Below, piece by piece: positions 26,623 through 37,092 of a stretch of 64,000 nucleotides of DNA. Numbering within the stretch: position 1 is the first letter of the stretch; each line of letters starts with the position of its first letter. Position numbers and translations under genes: made by a program. Source of the DNA: Snodgrassella alvi wkB2. Lineage in GTDB: Bacteria > Pseudomonadota > Gammaproteobacteria > Burkholderiales > Neisseriaceae. The DNA lies in NCBI RefSeq assembly GCF_000600005.1, contig NZ_CP007446.1, positions 2,134,894-2,198,893 on the forward strand, written 5' to 3'. Below the pieces are notes generated by a model that saw only the letters and a program-made list of their open reading frames with translations, searched no databases and was not told where the DNA came from.

Positions 26623-27993
26623 ATGGCTAATTCACCCTTAAATATCGTCATCCTTGCAGCCGGCAAAGGTACCCGGATGTATTCACGCCTGCCCAAAGTT
26701 TTGCATGAAATCGGCGGTATCAGCATGCTGGAACGTGTTATTAACACCGCACAGAGTCTGCATCCGGACAATATCACCGTCGTTATTGGTCACGGTAAAG
26801 AGCTGGTACGGGAACGAATTCAGGCAGACGTGTGCTGGGTGGAACAAGATCAGCAACTGGGTACCGGCCATGCAGTCAAAATGGCTCTGCCATATTTATC
26901 CGACAGCGGACGCACTCTGATTCTGTATGGCGATGTACCCCTTATCGATCAGCAAACACTGGAAGAATTACTCAGCACCGCCGGTAAAGACGTAGGATTA
27001 CTGACAGATGTTCTCGACAATCCGGCCGGCTATGGCCGCATCATCCGTCAACATGGCAATGTTGTCGCCATTGTCGAAGAAAAAGATGCCAGTGCAGAGG
27101 AAAAAGCCATTTGCGAAACCAATACCGGTATCTTTGTACTGCCCAATTGTCAGCTGACCCAATGGCTCAATGCGTTGCAAAATAACAATAGTCAGCAAGA
27201 ATACTACCTGACTGATGTCATTGCACTGGCCCGGCAGGACAATATTCCCGTTCATCCGCTGCAAGTGCGTGCATCATGGCTGGCAGCCGGCGTTAATAAC
27301 AAACTGCAACTGGCACAGCTGGAGCGCATCCTGCAACAGCAGCAGGCTACGGCACTGCTTCAGGCTGGCGTAACCCTGCGTGACCCTGCCCGTTTCGACT
27401 TACGCGGACAGCTAACCCACGGGCAAGACGTAATAATCGACATTAATGTCATTCTGGAAGGGAGTGTAGATCTTGGTGACAACGTTTCCATTGGTGCCAA
27501 TTGTGTGATTAAAAACGCCACCATCGGCTCCGGTACCATCATTCACCCCAATTCCCATCTGGAAAACTGCAATATTGGCAGCGATGCCCGGATTGGTCCG
27601 TTTGCACGCCTGCGACCGCAGGCACAGATTGGTGACGCAGTGCATATCGGTAATTTTGTCGAAGTTAAAAACAGCACTATTGGCTACGGCAGCAAAGCCA
27701 ATCATCTTACCTATCTGGGCGATGCCACTATTGGCGAAAACAGCAACATTGGTGCCGGTACCATCACCTGTAATTATGACGGAGTTAACAAATACCGTAC
27801 TACCATTGGCAATCATGTCCGCATCGGTTCCGGCAATATGCTTATTGCGCCCATCACCATAGGTGACCGTGCCACCACCGGTGCCGGCAGTACTCTGAGC
27901 AGAAACTGCCCGCCAGACAAACTGACACTGTCACGCAGTCGCCAGACAACTTTGTCAGAATGGCAGCGACCAGAAAAAAACAACGAAAAATAA
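26623..27993 (+). CDS. glmU: bifunctional GlmU: glucosamine-1-P acetyltransferase / UDP-GlcNAc pyrophosphorylase
   Basis: A 456-residue enzyme for the last two steps to UDP-GlcNAc, the precursor of peptidoglycan and lipid A. The N-terminal uridylyltransferase has LAAGKGTRMYSRLPKVLH and LYGDVPLI. The C-terminal left-handed beta-helix acetyltransferase has hexapeptide repeats from about 250, with GNFVEVKN, NHLTYLGD, GAGTITCNYDG and the Arg/Lys-rich end. Works with GlmS, found about 3.7 kb away at 31737 on the same strand after feoABC. Confidence 0.97.
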   Translation: MANSPLNIVILAAGKGTRMYSRLPKVLHEIGGISMLERVINTAQSLHPDNITVVIGHGKELVRERIQADVCWVEQDQQLGTGHAVKMALPYLSDSGRTLILYGDVPLIDQQTLEELLSTAGKDVGLLTDVLDNPAGYGRIIRQHGNVVAIVEEKDASAEEKAICETNTGIFVLPNCQLTQWLNALQNNNSQQEYYLTDVIALARQDNIPVHPLQVRASWLAAGVNNKLQLAQLERILQQQQATALLQAGVTLRDPARFDLRGQLTHGQDVIIDINVILEGSVDLGDNVSIGANCVIKNATIGSGTIIHPNSHLENCNIGSDARIGPFARLRPQAQIGDAVHIGNFVEVKNSTIGYGSKANHLTYLGDATIGENSNIGAGTITCNYDGVNKYRTTIGNHVRIGSGNMLIAPITIGDRATTGAGSTLSRNCPPDKLTLSRSRQTTLSEWQRPEKNNEK

Positions 27994-28319
27994 TCTCTTT
28001 ATCAGCCCGCCAGTGTTATTCTGCCTGCCGGGCTGATTATCTGTATTCACCATTCTTTCTCGCCTTTACATCTGTTTCACCAAACCCGGTATACTTTAAT
28101 CAAAAGCATTACATATCTGCGTTTAAAAAATACACAAAATAATTATAATTCGCAAAATAATCACTTTACTCACTATATTCTTCACAAAATCACTAAATAA
28201 AGCATTTTCTCTTAGCCATTCATACAAGCAAATTAACAGGCAAAAGTAATATCATGCACAATAAAAATGATTCCCAATAATAACAAAGACACCTTACCTA
28301 CTACTGAAGGTCAATCGCA
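27994..28319. other. intergenic region between glmU and feoA
   Basis: Contains a GC-rich inverted pair ATCAGCCCG / CGGGCTGAT (about 28002-28040) just past glmU, lacking a T run, and AT-rich DNA before feoA. AT-rich stretches such as AATAATTATAATT near 28138 could hold a Fur site, but none is convincing. Confidence 0.4.
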
Positions 28320-28562
28320 GTGCCAATACTTACTCTTGATCAACTACCGTTTGGTCAGCCGGCAGTTATAACCCGACTGTTGCCCGAATCTCTGCCTTTT
28401 CGCCGGCGTCTGTTAGCCATGGGCATTACCCCCGGCAGCCACGTTACCGTAATCCGTACAGCACCATTAGGCGATCCACTGGAAATCAAAACCCGCGGAT
28501 TTTACCTATGCCTGCGGCGCAGTGAAGCACAAGCCATCGGCGTAGTTGAGGCAACACAATGA
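28320..28562 (+). CDS. feoA: ferrous iron transport protein FeoA
   Basis: An 80-residue SH3-like cytoplasmic protein that assists FeoB. LTLDQLPFGQPAVITRL begins it, LLAMGITPGSHVTVIRTAPLGDP is the family core, and IKTRGFYLCLRRSEA completes the barrel. The start is GTG with GAAGG about ten bases ahead. Its stop overlaps the feoB start (ATGA), so translation is coupled. Confidence 0.93.
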   Translation: MPILTLDQLPFGQPAVITRLLPESLPFRRRLLAMGITPGSHVTVIRTAPLGDPLEIKTRGFYLCLRRSEAQAIGVVEATQ

Positions 28563-30883
28563 AAATAGCATTAATCGGCAATCCCAATAGCGGCAAAAGT
28601 ACGCTTTTCAATGCACTTACCGGTTCACGCCAGCAGGTAGGAAACTGGCCCGGGGTAACTGTAGAACGCAAAACCGGTAGTATCCAGATAAACCAGCAAC
28701 AGGTAGAAATCATCGACCTGCCCGGTACCTATGCCATAGAAAACCTCGACATAGCTGCTTCTCAAGATGAAATGATTGCGCGTGAGTTTGTTCTCAATGA
28801 ACCAGACAGCCTGATAATCAACATTATCGACGCCACTAATCTGCAACGCAGTCTGTACCTGACTTTTCAGTTGCTCGATCTCAAACGGCCAATGCTGGTG
28901 GTTCTCAACATGATCGATGCCCTGCATAACATAGGGGAAAATATCAGCATCAGCACACTGAGCAAACAGCTTGGCTGTCCGGTTATCGCCATTTCCGCTG
29001 CACGAAAAACCGGAATACCGCAACTTAAACAGGCAATTGCACAGGCCATCATCAATCCCGTAGCTGCCCATCCCGAGCTGGATACTCTTGGTAGCAAACA
29101 AAGCACCATTATCCACAGCTATCTGGCTCAGCTTCCGGCCGATAGTGCCATACACCAACTCGACCAGTGGGCACTGATCGAATTATTACTTAAACAGAAC
29201 CCTGTTTTTCTTACTGAAACCGAAAAACATATCCTGCAACAATGCCGTGATGCCCTGTCTGACTGGTGTAACCATGAAATCGACGTTGCCCTTGCCAGCG
29301 CCCGTTATGATGCCATCGATAAGCTAAGCCGCTCTGTAATTGAAAAGCCGCGTGAAGCAAATCTGTCCTTATCCGATAAAATTGACCGTATTACTCTGGG
29401 CCGCTATACCGGCATACCGTTTTTTCTGTTGGTCATGTACCTGATGTTTATGGTAGCGGTTAAATTCGGCTCTGTATTTATCGATTTCTTCGATATTCTC
29501 TTTGGTACCATATTTGTCGATGGCTTCTCCGCCCTGCTAACCAGACTTGGCTCTCCCGAGTGGCTGATTGCTATTCTGGCCAACGGAATCGGCAGTGGTG
29601 TTCAAACAGTGGCCACATTCATTCCGGTTATTGCAGCCATGTTTCTGTGCCTGTCATTTCTCGAAGATTCCGGCTATCTGGCGCGTGCCGCAATGGTAGT
29701 CGACCGCGGCATGCGTGCTATTGGTCTGCCGGGCAAAGCCTTTGTTCCTATGCTGGTCGGTTTCGGCTGTGGTGTACCCGCCATTATGGGTACCCGCACA
29801 CTGGACTGCGCCCGTGACCGTCTCATGTCTATCAGCATGATACCTTTTATGTCCTGTGGTGCCAGACTGCCGGTTTACACCCTGTTTGCTGTTTTGTTTT
29901 TTCCTGAAAATGCCTCAACCGTGGTTTTTATCCTTTATCTGCTCGGTATCGGTGTTGCCATTCTTACCGGTATTATTCTCAAGCACACCCTGCTGCCCGG
30001 TGACATTACCCCTTTTATTATGGAAATGCCCGCTTATCGTTTGCCCACATTGCGCGGCATGCTTTACCTGACATGGTCACGTCTGAAAGGATTTATTTTC
30101 CGTGCCGGACAGGCCATCGTACTTATGGTAACCATTCTCAGCCTGCTTAACTCACTGGGTAGCGACGGCTCATTCGGTCACAATGACAGCAGCCAGTCTG
30201 TACTGTCGGTTGCCAGTCAGAAAGTTACCCCGGTATTCACGCCTATGGGTATCAATGAACAAAACTGGCCGGCTACGGTAGGTATATTTACCGGTATCTT
30301 TGCCAAAGAAGCCGTCATTGCCACCCTCAACTCCCTGTACTCCATGAAAGCGGAAGAGGATGGCGGAGAAGAAACCTTTAATTTTCAGTCCGGTGTCATC
30401 AAAGCCCTGAACACCATACCAGCCAACTTAAACGAGCTGGCCGGTTCCTTTCTCGATCCTCTGGGCTTTAGTGCGCTGAATCAGAGTGCTGACAGCGTAC
30501 AGCAGGATATGGACATGACCGGACGCACAGTAACCAAACTGGAAACCTCTTTCGGCAGTAGTGCTGCTGCAATGGCCTATCTCATATTCATCCTGCTATA
30601 TACACCGTGTGCGGCTGCGCTAGGCACCATTTACCGTGAAGCCGGCGGACGCTGGATGCTGTTTGTAGCCGGCTGGACATTCTTTACCGGCTGGAGCTGT
30701 GCCACCATTTACTACCAGTACCACCAGCTTAGTCACAATACCAGCGCCGCATACTGGATTGGCGGAGTAGCCTGCCTGTTTATTCTTGTTGTTTGCAGTA
30801 TGAAATTTATCGGCAGCCGGCGTCAGACTTGCCAGATAACCATGAAAAACTGCCCGCACAGCAAGAGTAGCTGCTGTCACTGA
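28559..30883 (+). CDS. feoB: ferrous iron transporter FeoB
   Basis: A 774-residue inner-membrane Fe2+ transporter. The N-terminal G domain shows G1 GNPNSGKST (7-15), G3 DLPGTYA and G4 NMID. A helical GDI-like region follows, then a membrane part with two Gate motifs (VPAIMGTRTLDCARDR, ending in a conserved Cys, and EAVIATLNSLYS). The C-terminus has a Cys/His-rich tip (CPHSKSSCCH). Middle gene of feoABC; imports ferrous iron under low oxygen, in keeping with the chuWXY genes near 38 kb. Confidence 0.97.
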   Translation: MKIALIGNPNSGKSTLFNALTGSRQQVGNWPGVTVERKTGSIQINQQQVEIIDLPGTYAIENLDIAASQDEMIAREFVLNEPDSLIINIIDATNLQRSLYLTFQLLDLKRPMLVVLNMIDALHNIGENISISTLSKQLGCPVIAISAARKTGIPQLKQAIAQAIINPVAAHPELDTLGSKQSTIIHSYLAQLPADSAIHQLDQWALIELLLKQNPVFLTETEKHILQQCRDALSDWCNHEIDVALASARYDAIDKLSRSVIEKPREANLSLSDKIDRITLGRYTGIPFFLLVMYLMFMVAVKFGSVFIDFFDILFGTIFVDGFSALLTRLGSPEWLIAILANGIGSGVQTVATFIPVIAAMFLCLSFLEDSGYLARAAMVVDRGMRAIGLPGKAFVPMLVGFGCGVPAIMGTRTLDCARDRLMSISMIPFMSCGARLPVYTLFAVLFFPENASTVVFILYLLGIGVAILTGIILKHTLLPGDITPFIMEMPAYRLPTLRGMLYLTWSRLKGFIFRAGQAIVLMVTILSLLNSLGSDGSFGHNDSSQSVLSVASQKVTPVFTPMGINEQNWPATVGIFTGIFAKEAVIATLNSLYSMKAEEDGGEETFNFQSGVIKALNTIPANLNELAGSFLDPLGFSALNQSADSVQQDMDMTGRTVTKLETSFGSSAAAMAYLIFILLYTPCAAALGTIYREAGGRWMLFVAGWTFFTGWSCATIYYQYHQLSHNTSAAYWIGGVACLFILVVCSMKFIGSRRQTCQITMKNCPHSKSSCCH

Positions 30884-31028
30884 GCAATCAGGCATTTTTA
30901 CTAATTACCAAAACTTATTTACCTGAACAGATAGTGATATTTGCAAAATCATCACTATCTGTTTGCATTCAGTTATCCAGACAGCAGGAACAAACCATCA
31001 GCCAACCCAGATAAAGGAACTACCGGAT

Positions 31029-31301
31029 ATGCTTATCACTGCCATTCGTGACTACCTTATCACTATCGGACAAGCCAGCCTGCAGGATTTGTCCCGCCAT
31101 TTTCAGGTGCAGGAAAGTGCCATGGAGCAAATGCTTAATTTTTGGCTCAGAAAAGGGATCATCCGCCAGATAGGTCCTTACCAGCCTTCCTGTCAGCAAA
31201 GTAAATGCAGCGACTGCTTTATTTGTCCTGAAGGTGCCAGAAAAATTTATCAGGCCGTCACCGGCACGGACAGAACCTTTCCGATTACCCGCTTAGCCTG
31301 A
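31029..31301 (+). CDS. feoC: FeoC-like regulator
   Basis: A 90-residue winged-helix protein (DYLITIGQASLQDLSRHF, then ESAMEQMLNFWLRKGIIRQIG) with a Cys cluster CQQSKCSDCFIC. Such clusters bind [4Fe-4S] in FeoC and may sense oxygen or iron while protecting FeoB from proteolysis. The ATG at 31029 has AAAGGA ahead; the frame extends 22 codons upstream without a ribosome site. It follows feoB by 145 bases. Confidence 0.8.
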   Translation: MLITAIRDYLITIGQASLQDLSRHFQVQESAMEQMLNFWLRKGIIRQIGPYQPSCQQSKCSDCFICPEGARKIYQAVTGTDRTFPITRLA

Positions 31302-31736
31302 ACCGGCAAAAATTTTAAATCTGACTTACCTGGATGCAGAACTGTCTTTTCAGGTGAAAACACACTAACAATTTGCCGGCATAAATCAATACCACTAACA
31401 TATCCCTAAACCAGATACTTAATGATACTCACAGAACAAATGAATAAAATATCTGATATATAAAGATAATTTATCTACCCAACATCATCCTGAAAACCAT
31501 TAGCATAAACATATCTGTCTGTTTGTACAGCAGGCTGTAAACAAAGTTTACTGTACAAATCCGCCGTTTCCATTACAATCTTCATTTCAAATAAAACTGA
31601 AACAGCATCATCAGGCAGACGATACACAAAAACTGGAATCAACACGGCATAACCCGCAAACCGCAATAGCCGCATTCCAGCCAGGTAAAAAAACCGTAAT
31701 TGCATTGCAACCATGCCTGTTGAAAAAGGATAAACC
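31302..31736. other. intergenic region upstream of glmS
   Basis: AT-rich spacer of 435 bases. AAAAAGGA just before the glmS ATG is the ribosome site. No glmS ribozyme (not expected in this group) and no small-RNA hairpin could be recognised. Confidence 0.5.
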
Positions 31737-33578
31737 ATGTGTGGCATAGTTGGCGCCATTCGCGCACAGAATAACGTAGTAGAATTTCTTACCAGCGGTC
31801 TGGAACGGCTGGAATACCGCGGATATGACTCTTCCGGCATTGCCGTATGGACACCGGACGGTATTGAGCGCGTACGCCGTGTCGGCCGCGTTAAATTTAT
31901 GGAAGAAGCCGCTCAGGCTGCCGGACTCCAAGGCAGACTGGGTATTGGTCACACCCGCTGGGCAACACACGGTGGTGTTACCGAACCCAACGCTCATCCG
32001 CATATTTCTAACGACATGATTGCCATTGTTCATAATGGCATTATCGAAAACTTTGAAAGTGAGCGCAGCCGGCTGCAGGCACTGGGTTACGAATTCACAT
32101 CCCAAACTGATACCGAAGTCATCGCTCACAGCATCCATTACGAATACACCCACACCAGCACCGGCAACCTGTTTCAGGCGGTACAAACTGCCTGCAAACG
32201 TTTTCAGGGTGCCTATGCCATCGGCGTTATTGCCAGAGACAATCCCGATAAACTTGTGGCTGCGCGTATGGGCTGTCCGCTGTTAGTAGCACTGGGTGAA
32301 AATGAAAGCTTTATCGCTTCCGATGTTTCCGCCGTTATTGCCTATACCCGTCGTGTTGTCTTTCTCGAAGATGGCGACCTTGTTCAGCTATCCACCCAAG
32401 GCATTGATATTCTGCTCGACAAACACGATCAGCCGGCAGAACGTGAAATCAAAATGTCTGAACTGTCCTTAGCTTCGCTCGAACTGGGGTTGTACAGCCA
32501 TTTCATGCAAAAAGAAATTCACGAACAGCCCAAAGCCATCACCGACACCGCCGAAGTATTTCTGGTAGGCGGCTTTGAGCCGGAAAACTTTGGCGCCAGT
32601 GCTGCCGGCATCTTTGAGCGAATCCGTAACATTAAAATTCTTGCCTGCGGTACCTCCTACTACTCCGCACTCACTGCCCGTTACTGGCTGGAAGCCATTG
32701 CGCAAATACCGACAGACGTCGAAATTGCCAGTGAATACCGCTACCGCAAAGTTATTGCCGATCCGGAACAGCTGGTCATCACGATTTCTCAGTCCGGCGA
32801 AACACTTGATACCATGGAAGCGCTTAAATATGCCCAGTCACTGGGCATGCAGCACAGCCTTTCTATTTGCAATGTAATGGAATCGGCTCTGCCGCGCGAA
32901 AGTGAACTGGTACTGTATACCCGCGCCGGTGCCGAAATCGGTGTTGCCTCTACCAAAGCCTTTACGACTCAGCTGGTGGCATTGTTCGGACTGGCGGTAA
33001 CACTGGGCAAAATGCGCGGACTGGTTACCCCTGAAGAAGAAGAGCAATATACCAATGAGCTGCGCCTGCTTCCTGGCAGCGTGCAACATGTACTTAATCT
33101 CGAACCGCAAATTGCCGGCTGGGCAAATCAGTTTGCCGCTAAAAATAACGCACTGTTTCTAGGCCGCGGCATTCATTACCCCATCGCCCTTGAAGGTGCT
33201 CTGAAACTTAAAGAGATTACCTATATTCATGCCGAAGCTTATCCGGCCGGTGAGCTTAAGCACGGCCCTCTGGCACTGGTAGACCAGAATATGCCTGTAG
33301 TGGTGATTGCACCTAATGACAGCCTGCTCGAGAAAGTCAAAGCCAATATGCAGGAAGTAGCCGCACGCGGCGGCGAGCTCTTTGTATTCACCGATCTGGA
33401 CAGCGAATTCAGTGCCGATGAAGGCGTACACGTTATCCGTACCCCGCGCCATATGGGCGTACTTTCTCCGATTGTACACACCATACCGGTACAACTACTG
33501 GCCTACCACACCGCACTGGCCCGCGGCACTGATGTAGATAAACCCCGAAACCTGGCAAAATCGGTGACCGTAGAATAA
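31737..33578 (+). CDS. glmS: glutamine-fructose-6-phosphate aminotransferase (isomerising)
   Basis: A 613-residue enzyme making glucosamine-6-phosphate from fructose-6-phosphate and glutamine, the first step to UDP-GlcNAc. After Met removal Cys1 is the nucleophile (MCGIVGAI). [10 protein letters not shown] and HNGIIENF build the glutaminase site. Two SIS domains follow, with [23 protein letters not shown] and ASTKAFTTQ, and the family C-terminus LAKSVTVE is present. Single gene with a strong terminator. Confidence 0.98.
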   Translation: MCGIVGAIRAQNNVVEFLTSGLERLEYRGYDSSGIAVWTPDGIERVRRVGRVKFMEEAAQAAGLQGRLGIGHTRWATHGGVTEPNAHPHISNDMIAIVHNGIIENFESERSRLQALGYEFTSQTDTEVIAHSIHYEYTHTSTGNLFQAVQTACKRFQGAYAIGVIARDNPDKLVAARMGCPLLVALGENESFIASDVSAVIAYTRRVVFLEDGDLVQLSTQGIDILLDKHDQPAEREIKMSELSLASLELGLYSHFMQKEIHEQPKAITDTAEVFLVGGFEPENFGASAAGIFERIRNIKILACGTSYYSALTARYWLEAIAQIPTDVEIASEYRYRKVIADPEQLVITISQSGETLDTMEALKYAQSLGMQHSLSICNVMESALPRESELVLYTRAGAEIGVASTKAFTTQLVALFGLAVTLGKMRGLVTPEEEEQYTNELRLLPGSVQHVLNLEPQIAGWANQFAAKNNALFLGRGIHYPIALEGALKLKEITYIHAEAYPAGELKHGPLALVDQNMPVVVIAPNDSLLEKVKANMQEVAARGGELFVFTDLDSEFSADEGVHVIRTPRHMGVLSPIVHTIPVQLLAYHTALARGTDVDKPRNLAKSVTVE

Positions 33579-33602
33579 ATAGCCTGTGAACGCTTTTTAA
33601 TT

Positions 33603-33640
33603 CTTAAACGCCCTGTTGAATAACAACAGGGCGTTTAATT
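33603..33640 (+). terminator. glmS terminator
   Basis: TTAAACGCCCTGTTG and its inverse CAACAGGGCGTTTAA around AATA, then T-rich sequence. Confidence 0.85.
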
Positions 33641-34002
33641 TTCCTTAAATTAAAATATATTAAAATAAAACCTGAGCCACTTAATATCCTAATTAATCTG
33701 CATTTTCATTGAATAATCAGCGTTTTTATTACATATAATTATTTAAAAACTAATACCAGCATTATTTATTATATTTTTAGCATAAAACCTCAAATCAACT
33801 TTATATTTTGTTTTTTACTTTAAAAATAGTTTTATTAGCTTCAATCTTCTTATATAGAGTAACTGATTAAATCAAATTGAATTATAATTTCTCCATATAA
33901 AAGAAAGCTTCGGTTTATTCAAGATTCTATGTCAGCGACAAATATTCCGGAGAAATATAGATTATTAAACAACAAGCTTTACTTTAATAAGGGTGACATT
34001 GA
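33641..34002. other. AT-rich intergenic region
   Basis: About 360 bases, very AT-rich, leading into the GtrII-like gene; an AAGGGTG ribosome site lies at its right end. No other feature recognised. The base composition suggests that the following gene is an acquired one. Confidence 0.45.
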
Positions 34003-35508
34003 ATGCAATTTTTGCAGCCAGACCAGAATAATAAACACCAGATTGCCGTATTTTCTTTTCTGTCCGCATTAATCATCTATATTTTTGTTTTCGGCTTTGA
34101 GCTTACTCATTTTTCTTTGTCTATAGATGAAGAATTCAATAACAACATTTTGCATACTGTCGCAATTGGCAGATGGGGACATGCCTTATTGAAAGCCAGT
34201 ATTTATCCGGAACCTTTTATCCCCTTTTTCACTGAAATTCTGACGTTTATTTTATTGGCCGCTTCGTGCACGGTAATTGTAAAAATATTTTGTTTAAATC
34301 TGAATCAATCGCTTTTCTTTACTGTTTTATATGCCTCATCTGTACAGTTTGCCTATCAGTTACAGTTTCTGAACCAGTGTGACACACTGGCCACAGCAAT
34401 ATTACTGTCATCTGTTGCCGTATACTTGATTGTCAGAAAAAATTCCTTTCTGCATACCGTAATTTTTCCGGCCTTTCTGATCTGTTATTCAATAGCTATT
34501 TATCAATCATTAATCTTTCTCCCTTACTCATTGCTGATTGCATATTTATTAATCGATGAGGTCAGAGGTACAGAAAATACCCGGCATTTAAAACTGATAG
34601 CTGCATTATGTATTTCCTCAGTTATCGGATTAATATTGTATTTTGTACTGGGAAAATTAATTCTGATTTATTATCATCTGCAGACTGAATCTTATTTAAG
34701 CGATATTGTTACCTGGTTTAATCACTCCCCCGTACAAAGCTTAAAAAAGATCAGACGTTCTATAGAGCACTATTTCACTCTAAAAGCACCCTACGGATTA
34801 AATACCTTTTTAATTGCGTTTGTATTTTTAATTTTGCCACTCCTGTATCCGTTAAAAAGAAAAGCAAGATATGGGTTTTATGTACTTTTAAGCATTCTGA
34901 CTTTGTTCTGTATGAATATTGTTGTCGGCAAAGGCTTGCCAGCCAGAACAATGACCAGTTTTGCCGTATTCTTTGCCTCTGCAGGATTGATTGGTTTTAT
35001 TATTATCCGAAAAAATAAACATTTATGGGCAGTGGCCGCTTTTTCATTTTTATATGGTATGGCCTGTTCCAGTAACCTATTTTATACAGACTATATTGCC
35101 TACAATAAAGATTATCGGCTGGCTTCATTTATTGCCAGTGATATCGCCAAAGAAATAAAAATATCTCCGGATGCCCCTGTCAAAGTATATTTCTTTGGTG
35201 CGATGGATATTAAACGCGTAAACAGACCAAATAATTCAGATATGTTTGGTGCTTCATTTCTTAACTGGGATAGCGGTAATTCCGTAAGAATATCTGCATT
35301 TATGAATAAAGCCGAAATTGCCACTATCATTCCCGCATCCTATGATGATATTAAATCTGATTTAAATACCGTTTATGCCGCACCTGTGTGGCCGCAGAAA
35401 GGCAGTATTTTCCAGATAAAGGATGTGGTAGTAGTAAAACTCGGACAAAGCGTAGGTTTTTGCCCGAACGGCGTTAAGGAAAATACGATACCGAAACAGT
35501 GTTTATAA
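34003..35508 (+). CDS. GtrII-like membrane glucosyltransferase domain protein
   Basis: A 501-residue integral membrane protein with about ten helices. The N-terminal FELTHFSLSIDEEFNNN is the acidic periplasmic loop typical of GtrII-type O-antigen glucosyltransferases (Asp/Glu pair after the first helix). LQFLNQCDTLATAILLS and NIVVGKGLPARTMTS follow, and a soluble C-terminal part of about 110 residues ends with two Cys. Such proteins transfer glucose from undecaprenyl-phosphate-glucose to surface polysaccharide. The usual partners GtrA and GtrB are not beside it. AT-rich and probably laterally acquired. Confidence 0.7.
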   Translation: MQFLQPDQNNKHQIAVFSFLSALIIYIFVFGFELTHFSLSIDEEFNNNILHTVAIGRWGHALLKASIYPEPFIPFFTEILTFILLAASCTVIVKIFCLNLNQSLFFTVLYASSVQFAYQLQFLNQCDTLATAILLSSVAVYLIVRKNSFLHTVIFPAFLICYSIAIYQSLIFLPYSLLIAYLLIDEVRGTENTRHLKLIAALCISSVIGLILYFVLGKLILIYYHLQTESYLSDIVTWFNHSPVQSLKKIRRSIEHYFTLKAPYGLNTFLIAFVFLILPLLYPLKRKARYGFYVLLSILTLFCMNIVVGKGLPARTMTSFAVFFASAGLIGFIIIRKNKHLWAVAAFSFLYGMACSSNLFYTDYIAYNKDYRLASFIASDIAKEIKISPDAPVKVYFFGAMDIKRVNRPNNSDMFGASFLNWDSGNSVRISAFMNKAEIATIIPASYDDIKSDLNTVYAAPVWPQKGSIFQIKDVVVVKLGQSVGFCPNGVKENTIPKQCL

Positions 35509-35562
35509 AATCATCGGCCTGTTTTTATCTGTTTAATGGTTCAGCAATAAAGTATTTATTGC

Positions 35563-36645
35563 CTAATACGGCGGTAACAGCCGTCTGAAACCATGCAGCA
35601 TGATTATGCAGAAAAAAAGTATATTTCTGCATAATAAGAAAACATATGGTGGCTGTTTCAGACTGATAATCTGTTTCGGATGATGTTTTCTGTCAGCCAG
35701 TGCCACCGAGAGTTTGCGCAGATAATCCATACTCATCGGCCATTCTTTCACACCTTGCAGCCATTGTTCCGGAATACCTGTTTCGCCCACATAAATACCG
35801 GCAAGAGCGCCGGCAATGGCTGCCGTGGTATCAGTATCCCCGCCTGCTTGTATTAATGCACTGACGGTTTGTTCGTAATTACCATAATAGCGCAACCATG
35901 CATAGATAACAGCAGGCACGGTATTGTTGATATAGCCAGTAATTCCTTTTTTTTCCAGTTTCAGCGCCAGCAGATATTCATGCAATTGAGCCTGCTGCTT
36001 AAGTTTCTGCTGAGCCAGCTGCAAGTGACTGATAAGCTGCTCTCCGCTTAGCGCAGGCATAATCTCAGCAAAGAAACTGTCAGCAGACACCTCAGACTGT
36101 TGCCGGCTGGCATAGCCGGCAGCCATGGCAATCACCCATGCGCCTTCTTCTGCACGCGGATCAGTATGAGTTATGATGGTAGCTGCATGAATGCATTCAC
36201 GCATGATGTCCGGATTACCGGCAAAAAACCAGCCTATCACCGGTGCACGCATAGCCGCTCCGTTACCGGCAGAATTATTACCGCTTTTAGCCGGATTGAT
36301 ACCCAGACACAGTTTCAGGCAGGCTTTTAAAGTAGCCATACCCAAACCGGCCGGCATGGTCAGAAACCATCGCCTCATGCCTCTGCCCAGCCGGCTACTA
36401 AAATCCTTCGGATTCAGCTTACAGCTTAGCAGACATTGTGCCACCATCGCTGCATGCTCAGTATCATCACTGCATAACCCTATTCTTCCCCATGGAGTAA
36501 CAATCAGGTTGTGCTGAATTTTATCGCCAAACATACGTCTGGCCCGCTTAGGAGCAATACCCTCACGGGCCAGCCCTATTGCATCACCAACTGCGGTACC
36601 AATAAGCAATCCGGTAATCTGCCGGACAGACTGGGTTTGTTGCAT
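35563..36645 (-). CDS. ADP-ribosylglycohydrolase (DraG-like)
   Basis: A 360-residue enzyme of the DraG/ARH fold, which removes ADP-ribose from proteins or nucleic acids. The N-terminus is GLLIGTAVGDAIGLARE; the first metal-binding motif is SDDTEHAAM and the second GGDTDTTAAIAGALAG, with NGAAMRAPVIGWFF in between. GGAAA precedes the ATG. The catalytic fold should end near residue 320. The last 35 residues (ISLKQPP to LLPPY) read through a hairpin, suggesting that the original stop was lost. Confidence 0.85.
   Translation of the reverse strand: MQQTQSVRQITGLLIGTAVGDAIGLAREGIAPKRARRMFGDKIQHNLIVTPWGRIGLCSDDTEHAAMVAQCLLSCKLNPKDFSSRLGRGMRRWFLTMPAGLGMATLKACLKLCLGINPAKSGNNSAGNGAAMRAPVIGWFFAGNPDIMRECIHAATIITHTDPRAEEGAWVIAMAAGYASRQQSEVSADSFFAEIMPALSGEQLISHLQLAQQKLKQQAQLHEYLLALKLEKKGITGYINNTVPAVIYAWLRYYGNYEQTVSALIQAGGDTDTTAAIAGALAGIYVGETGIPEQWLQGVKEWPMSMDYLRKLSVALADRKHHPKQIISLKQPPYVFLLCRNILFFCIIMLHGFRRLLPPY
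35580..35589 (+). repeat. single DNA-uptake-sequence core
   Basis: GCCGTCTGAA, the ten-base core of the Neisseria DNA uptake sequence, at the 3' end of the DraG-like gene. Only one copy was noticed in the window, so chance or an imported segment cannot be excluded. Confidence 0.4.
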
Positions 36646-37092
36646 AATTTATTTCCGGTGGATGAATAATAAATTTACAAATGTTAACTATACAGTATTT
36701 TCTTTATTAATTCCTGTTTTAACTGTTGAGATTATCAAATTTTTATTTATTTTCAGAATATTCAATAATAATGCTTAGCCATAAAGATAACCTGCTGCCA
36801 ATTAAATATATAGTCAGAATACAGAGTTTATATAATTACCATTTAATAAATACAATTAATTCAAAAATCAGAACTTTAATCAATATTGATTTTTATAAAT
36901 TCAGTTTTAAGCTTATCAAGCTTTAATTCAGAAAGATAAATTTATTCACACTACCATCTAATTCAGCCGCATTCTTTTTACCCATAGATAACCGTTTGAT
37001 GATAATAAATAATTTTTAGCAACAACTAAATTAAGGTTTGCAAGAGAAACATTTATTTTAAATATTTCTCTTGCCGTTTAAGATTAATTTTA
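36646..37092. other. AT-rich intergenic region
   Basis: About 450 bases of AT-rich DNA. A 66-codon rightward frame at 36726-36926 exists, but its Ile/Asn/Tyr/Lys-rich composition mirrors the base bias and it has no ribosome site, so I do not call it a gene. Confidence 0.45.

Noticed and set aside
36726-36926. 66-codon rightward reading frame
   Set aside because: No ribosome site, composition follows the AT bias, no recognisable protein features.
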